NCBI GenBank assembly: GCA_002401525.1
Contig: NVTH01000057.1
Coordinates: forward strand, 1 to 6,434
Origin: Moraxellaceae bacterium
GTDB lineage: Bacteria > Pseudomonadota > Gammaproteobacteria > Pseudomonadales > UBA3067
Direction of reading: 5' to 3'
Length of the DNA stretch: 6,434 nucleotides
Part shown: in pieces, positions 5,335-6,434 of the stretch
Numbering within the stretch: position 1 is the stretch's first letter
Layout of the letters: the number at the start of each line of letters is the position of its first letter
Program-made: the position numbers and the translations under genes
Notes under the pieces: generated by a model
Told to the model about the DNA's origin: nothing
Databases searched by the model: none
The model's input: the letters and a program-made list of their open reading frames with translations, nothing else

Positions 5335-5460
5335 CTGGACTGGACACACCTACCCGTGGTTCCCGCATTCAGACATCATTATCCGCACGGCGAAAACGCC
5401 ATTACGCACCGACTTTAGGAAGGGGTCGCCCCACCTTGGGCCATGCGGTAGAGCTTAGTT
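5335..5460. mobile_element. Possible relic of a mobile-element end: GC-rich hairpin patch
   Basis: This patch is visibly richer in G and C than the surrounding AT-rich gap. The hairpin GGCG-AAAA-CGCC (5389-5400) is flanked by ATTATCCGCAC (5378-5388) and ATTACGCAC (5401-5409), which are near copies in the same orientation. A second hairpin GGGG-TCG-CCCC follows at 5422-5432. Closely packed hairpins with short flanking repeats are a feature of the ends of single-strand transposons such as the IS91 and IS200/IS605 groups. No transposase fragment is recognisable, so the mobile-element reading is an inference; a structured RNA or regulatory region is the alternative. Confidence 0.3.
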
Positions 5461-5712
5461 CGTCTGAGTTTTAGCTAAGATGCGAGTTCATCGAATGTCA
5501 GACAGCTATCGCTGATCATTATCTAGACTCATGCTGATAAATGATAGGCAATACTAACAGCTGACATTGAATATAAATAGTGGCCACTAAAATGCCTCTA
5601 TATTGGGCGATCGTTAAAAAGAACAAAAATCACGCCAATATCGAAAACATGATCGCAATCAGAGCTTAATTTTTGAGCTTCTTAAATTCAAAACCCTCAC
5701 AAACAATTGGCT

Positions 5713-5740
5713 TTGAATACCCTCCTCGATTGGATAAGAT
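5713..5740 (+). promoter_or_regulatory. Possible sigma-70 promoter for the monooxygenase gene
   Basis: TTGAAT (5713-5718, four of six to TTGACA) and TAAGAT (5735-5740, four of six to TATAAT) are 16 bases apart. The -10 box ends about 60 bases before the ATG. The match is modest and based on position as much as sequence. Confidence 0.25.
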
Positions 5741-5799
5741 CAAGGTAGACTCTAGTTTTCCTAGTTCTCACAATAATAATTTTAATAAAGCTGACTAAT

Positions 5800-6434
5800 A
5801 TGGACACTGATGTTGTAATCATAGGAGCAGGCCCTGCGGGTCTTGCGGCCGCCTATGAGTTAAAAGAACGTGGTATTAAGGCTCTAATCTTTGAAAAGTC
5901 GTCGCAAGTTGGCACTCCCTGGAGAAACCGACACGATCAGCTTTGCCTCAACACGTATCGAGATTTATCAGATTTGCCCGGTCTAAAGATGCCTTCAGAT
6001 TACCCCTCTTTTCCAACCCGGGACCAATTTGTTGCCTACCTTGAAAGCTACGTTCAATTCCTCAATCTACCCATCGAATACGACACCTACGCTCAAAAAA
6101 TCAAGCAGCAATCCGGTGGTTGGCAGGTAAAGACCAATCACTCAGTACTTTCTTGTCGGCACGTGATCGTCAGTACTGGTTCAGATAAGGTGCCATTTAC
6201 CCCCAATTGGCCGGGTAAAACCAAATACCAAGGCACTATCATTCACTCAGGCGCATTTCACCACGCCGAAGATTATGCAGGCAAATCGGTCTTGTTGGTG
6301 GGTGCTGGGAATTCGAGTATTGATATCGGCAACTATTTAGTGAAAGAAAAAATTAAACCCTCGTGGCTGTCTGTACGCGGAGGCAATTGGTTTGGCCCTA
6401 AGGAGATATTCGGGTTCGCGATACACCCGCTTGC
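5800..6434 (+). CDS. Flavin-dependent monooxygenase (FMO/YUCCA-like), 5' part
   Basis: The frame opens at ATG 5800 and runs unbroken for 211 codons to the window edge; such enzymes are usually 350-500 residues, so roughly half is missing. An FAD-binding GAGPAGLAAA (9-18) is followed by strand 2 ending in Glu32, which binds the ribose. VIVSTGSDKVP (122-132) is the usual ATG-type FAD contact. YQGTIIHSGAFHHAEDY (143-159) matches the F-x-G-x3-H fingerprint of class B flavin monooxygenases. A second dinucleotide site VLLVGAGNSSIDIG (164-177) should bind NADPH; the last glycine of the usual GNSG is Ser173. Such enzymes oxygenate nitrogen, sulfur or carbonyl groups of small molecules. It is divergent from the head-group operon. 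The substrate is unknown, and a link to the lipid amine is speculation. There is no strong ribosome binding site. Confidence 0.85.
   Translation, partial: MDTDVVIIGAGPAGLAAAYELKERGIKALIFEKSSQVGTPWRNRHDQLCLNTYRDLSDLPGLKMPSDYPSFPTRDQFVAYLESYVQFLNLPIEYDTYAQKIKQQSGGWQVKTNHSVLSCRHVIVSTGSDKVPFTPNWPGKTKYQGTIIHSGAFHHAEDYAGKSVLLVGAGNSSIDIGNYLVKEKIKPSWLSVRGGNWFGPKEIFGFAIHPL

Larger units (their letters stand above)
5146..5799. other. Long divergent gene-free stretch, about 650 bases
   Basis: It separates the head-group operon from the divergent monooxygenase gene, so it should carry both promoters. It contains a palindrome at 5175-5194, paired direct repeats at 5297-5321, a GC-richer hairpin patch around 5335-5460, and an AT-rich segment near the monooxygenase start. 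No tRNA or other RNA gene was recognised, and no frame is convincing as protein. For the minus-strand operon, TTGTCA at 5205-5210 is a possible -35 box, but no good -10 follows at the right distance. Confidence 0.5.

Noticed and set aside
5285..5460. Open plus-strand frame through the GC-rich patch
   Set aside because: It has no start codon and no domain; openness over this length can occur by chance. I treat the patch as non-coding.
5400..5470. Possible tRNA
   Set aside because: The hairpins do not form a cloverleaf, and there is no TTCGA loop with an acceptor stem and CCA end in register.
5592..5669. Plus-strand 25-codon frame starting MPLYWAIVKK
   Set aside because: It is very short, has no ribosome binding site and no recognisable similarity.

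Overview
The window looks like an accessory region of a proteobacterial chromosome, probably a gammaproteobacterium. This assignment is weak: it rests on the general character of the proteins and moderate base composition, and no taxonomic marker gene is present. Coding density is low. There are two long gene-free stretches (about 420 and 650 bases), gene orientation is mixed, and one end carries a defective-looking glycosyltransferase start. All of this suits a mosaic or island-like locus.

Left part (1-1602). The minus strand begins with the 5' end of a family 2 glycosyltransferase gene that lacks the usual N-terminal beta-strand and VPVYNE-type motif and runs off the window. Next come a small plus-strand four-helix membrane protein of unknown function and, convergent with it, a YcxB-like membrane protein on the minus strand. 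A gene-free stretch with several inverted repeats follows.

Centre (1603-5145). Four minus-strand genes form the main point of interest. In transcription order they encode: (1) a LicC-type sugar/choline-phosphate nucleotidyltransferase; (2) a fold-type I PLP enzyme of the HisC/CobD group; (3) a CDP-alcohol phosphatidyltransferase with several membrane helices; (4) a class I SAM-dependent methyltransferase. Genes 2-3 join through a TAATG stop/start and genes 3-4 overlap, so at least these three should be co-translated; the first is 87 bases upstream. My inference is a self-contained phospholipid head-group pathway. The PLP enzyme would make a phospho-amino-alcohol, for example by decarboxylating a phospho-amino acid. 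The nucleotidyltransferase would convert it to a CDP-alcohol. The membrane transferase would put the head group on a lipid, and the methyltransferase would methylate it. The actual head group cannot be read from sequence.

Right part (5146-6434). A 654-base gene-free stretch separates this operon from a divergent, window-truncated flavin-dependent monooxygenase gene. The stretch holds a strong palindrome just upstream of the operon, a pair of 11-base direct repeats, and a GC-richer, hairpin-rich patch that looks foreign and may be the end of a lost mobile element.
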